Shown here: positions 56,600 through 58,152 of the stretch, piece by piece
Numbering within the stretch: the first letter of the stretch is position 1
Layout of the letters: every line of letters begins with the position of its first letter
Origin: Acanthaster planci
Lineage: Eukaryota > Echinodermata > Asteroidea > Valvatida > Acanthasteridae
Assembly: GCF_001949145.1 (NCBI RefSeq)
Contig: NW_019091489.1
Span: forward strand, 93,945-152,096
DNA length: 58,152 nt
Reading direction: 5' to 3'
The notes under the pieces: generated by a model
What the model was told of the DNA's origin: nothing
Seen by the model: the letters and a program-made list of their open reading frames with translations, nothing else
Database searches by the model: none
Translations under genes and position numbers: made by a program

Positions 56600-57140
56600 T
56601 CCAAAATTATCTGAAAAAGTGATTAACACCTGTCTTAATCTATGTAAACATTTCTACATTCGGCAATTCATTAGAAAATTATACACAATTTACACAGTGC
56701 TACTCAGGTGACTGCGACGGCAAAGTGGCCAACAATGTCCGTGTGTATCGCGTGGTAAGCTTGCGTGATGCATCTGGACCAGCGGGCGATAAACCTTGTG
56801 CGAGCAGAACAACCTCAAATTAAACTTACGAACGCAAAAAATACATCCATAAATAAGAGACCAAGTTCTGTGAAATACAGAAAACCTCTTCCAACATTGG
56901 TGTCTTTCCGACCCGCAGCCTTTAGAGTTGCATCCTTGACGTGTACAGCCGATGTAGAGTGGATTTGCACAGTACATGTACATGACGTGTTTGGTACAGA
57001 CTGGTTCTAGTTCCTACATTTCCATCACACATTCTTTTGCATGGGCGCAGCAGGAACCAGAGCACCTTTGAGCTTTGAGCATTGAGCTTGTTTTCACCAC
57101 TGCGACAGCAAAACGTGAATCGGAACTCGTGAAAATAACA
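56600..57140 (+). repeat. Dispersed repeat family D, copy 3
   Basis: It aligns in order with 20290-20840, including gcgtgatgcatctgg, acaacctcaaattaaacttacg, gaccaagttctgtg and gcagcaggaaccagagca. It has no conserved frame. Confidence 0.7.
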
Positions 57141-57239
57141 CCTGTTTTCAAAAAATGCAAATACAAGAAGGAAGACATATAAAAATAAGCATTTTATGTG
57201 AGAAAAGATTATTGAAAGATGTTTGTGAACACAGAAGAC

Positions 57240-57390
57240 ATCAGATTTCAACTGGCCCATACCATAGATCAGCTGGTCCGCTGACTTTTCTACACGTCTA
57301 TTCTCGGGCCAGCGGACCACCAATTTCGACCCCTGAAAAGTGTACTGTACTGGTCCAGTCAGGCTCCCAGAAGGCCCAGCTTTATTGATA
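57240..57390. repeat. Imperfect inverted repeat 'agctggtccgctgac / ggccagcggaccacc'
   Basis: The segments 57268-57285 (gatcagctggtccgctgac) and 57305-57325 (gggccagcggaccacc) are inverted to each other with a short spacer. Their function is unknown; they may be part of the DIRS-like element to the right. Confidence 0.35.
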
Positions 57391-57639
57391 TGCATTCCTT
57401 TCTTCATGCCCGAGAATGATTCTGTCGGCTCCTCAAAGGAAATCCATATGTTGACTCCAGTTTAGTTAACAATACTCCCCTGACAAAGAACCAAGATAAT
57501 GAGCTACGCTTGGCTGAGCCGAGGTGAGGCCAGAAGCCCAGCATTAATGATTGCCATGCTACCTTTTGTTAGAGGATTTGGACACACAAAAGGAACTTCT
57601 GCTCTCTGCAAGGCCTAGGCTTGGCTCAGCCTTTCAAAG

Positions 57640-58073
57640 GCTTTCACACGTCAGTCTGTCCGCTGAGCTACCTCACGAAGAGTAGACTCAACAAAACACT
57701 TGTCCTTGTCTTTAAATGGAGACTTTCCTGTAGATTTGTGAGCGTCAGAAGAAAGTTTATCTTTAGCCTCCATTGGAATCTCAGGGACAGAGAGGAAATT
57801 ATCGAAGTCCTCCATGGCAAACTGGAAATAAGTCGAGGCCCTGGGTGGGTATGGACGCCACTGTTTAGCACCAGCAAAAACTTTAAACATCTTGACGCAT
57901 GAGCGGTCAAGTGAAAGTTCGGGAAAAATCAGCGTTGATGCCTCCAACCTAGCGGGATGGCGCTTGAAGGAAGCATGTGAAGAGGCCTCAGCTGTAGACT
58001 GATTGGAAAGTAGGCCTAATATGTGGATCATATCCTTCTGAAGAAGATGGAGCCATGCCTCAGGCCGGGGCAT
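57640..58073 (-). pseudogene. DIRS-like gag (ORF1) remnant, second copy
   Basis: The 140-codon minus-strand frame reads DMIHILGLLSNQST, then FKRHPARLEAS, ELSLDRSCVKMFKVFAGAK and YFQFAMEDFDNFLSVPEIPM. It matches the gag of the element at 46217-46825 in the same order. It ends at 57651, probably truncated, and the remainder is not visible to the left. At 58073 it meets a family A repeat. Confidence 0.7.
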
Positions 58074-58077
58074 CTTT

Positions 58078-58152
58078 CAATGTTGATGACACTGGGCCCG
58101 CATGACTATCATTTTTTCCATTTTCAAAATCCTTGAAAAATTCATCATTTCA
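58078..58152 (+). repeat. Dispersed repeat family A, copy 5 (cut by window end)
   Basis: The last 75 bases are the reverse complement of about 26190-26255 in copy 4 (catgactatcatttttt.c, caaaatccttgaaaaattca). It continues past the window. Confidence 0.7.

Overview
The window is animal nuclear DNA, most likely from a marine invertebrate; I cannot name the species. The evidence is spliced exons with consensus splice sites, many short palindromic tacatgta runs, and a dense mix of hAT, TA-site (pogo/Tc1-like), LINE and DIRS-like elements. No operons, ribosomal genes or CRISPR arrays are visible. There is a 73-base assembly gap at 38864-38936.

Host genes: three exons of glyceraldehyde-3-phosphate dehydrogenase lie on the minus strand at 43324-43418, 34954-35116 and 8379-8476. 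Phases and GT/AG sites match, and the introns are about 8.2 and 26.5 kb. The last coding exon and the 5' exons are outside the window or not found. A second host gene starts on the plus strand at 55118 (exon 1 ends 55152, exon 2 starts 55566); I do not recognise its product.

Mobile elements, left to right: a broken hAT transposase (3628-6795, minus) with a non-autonomous hAT element inserted in it (4533-5348, 8-bp target duplication); a TA-flanked MITE (7621-8300); a broken FEN1/PIN-like transposon gene between long inverted repeats (8906-11667); dispersed repeat families A to D; a LINE reverse transcriptase fragment (17130-18060); a GC-rich retroelement remnant with tandem repeats (22602-25110); a probable non-autonomous hAT (30445-33060); a minus-strand LINE fragment interrupted by a palindromic tRNA-like element (38703-39089); degenerate tandem arrays (36840-37970, 41165-41960); a 184-bp hAT MITE (42047-42230); and DIRS-like remnants (44500-46830 and 57640-58073).

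The exceptional segment is about 46.9-54.8 kb. It is AT-rich, intronless and packed with about 17 small genes in under 8 kb. Six read rightwards (46947-49463) and eleven read leftwards (54695-49522). The arms meet at a perfect 30-bp palindrome with T-runs on both strands, like a bidirectional intrinsic terminator. A second hairpin of the same design sits at 53271-53302. Most genes have a TATATAATAAA-like box directly before the start codon, and several overlap (one ATGA stop/start). Several genes are intact and at least six carry frameshifts, stops or lost starts. This looks like an endogenised, decaying dsDNA-virus-like or virus-derived mobile element of a kind I cannot place. No DNA polymerase, integrase, packaging ATPase or recognisable double-jelly-roll capsid gene is visible. 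It abuts a truncated DIRS gag on the left and ends about 330 bp upstream of the host start codon at 55118.
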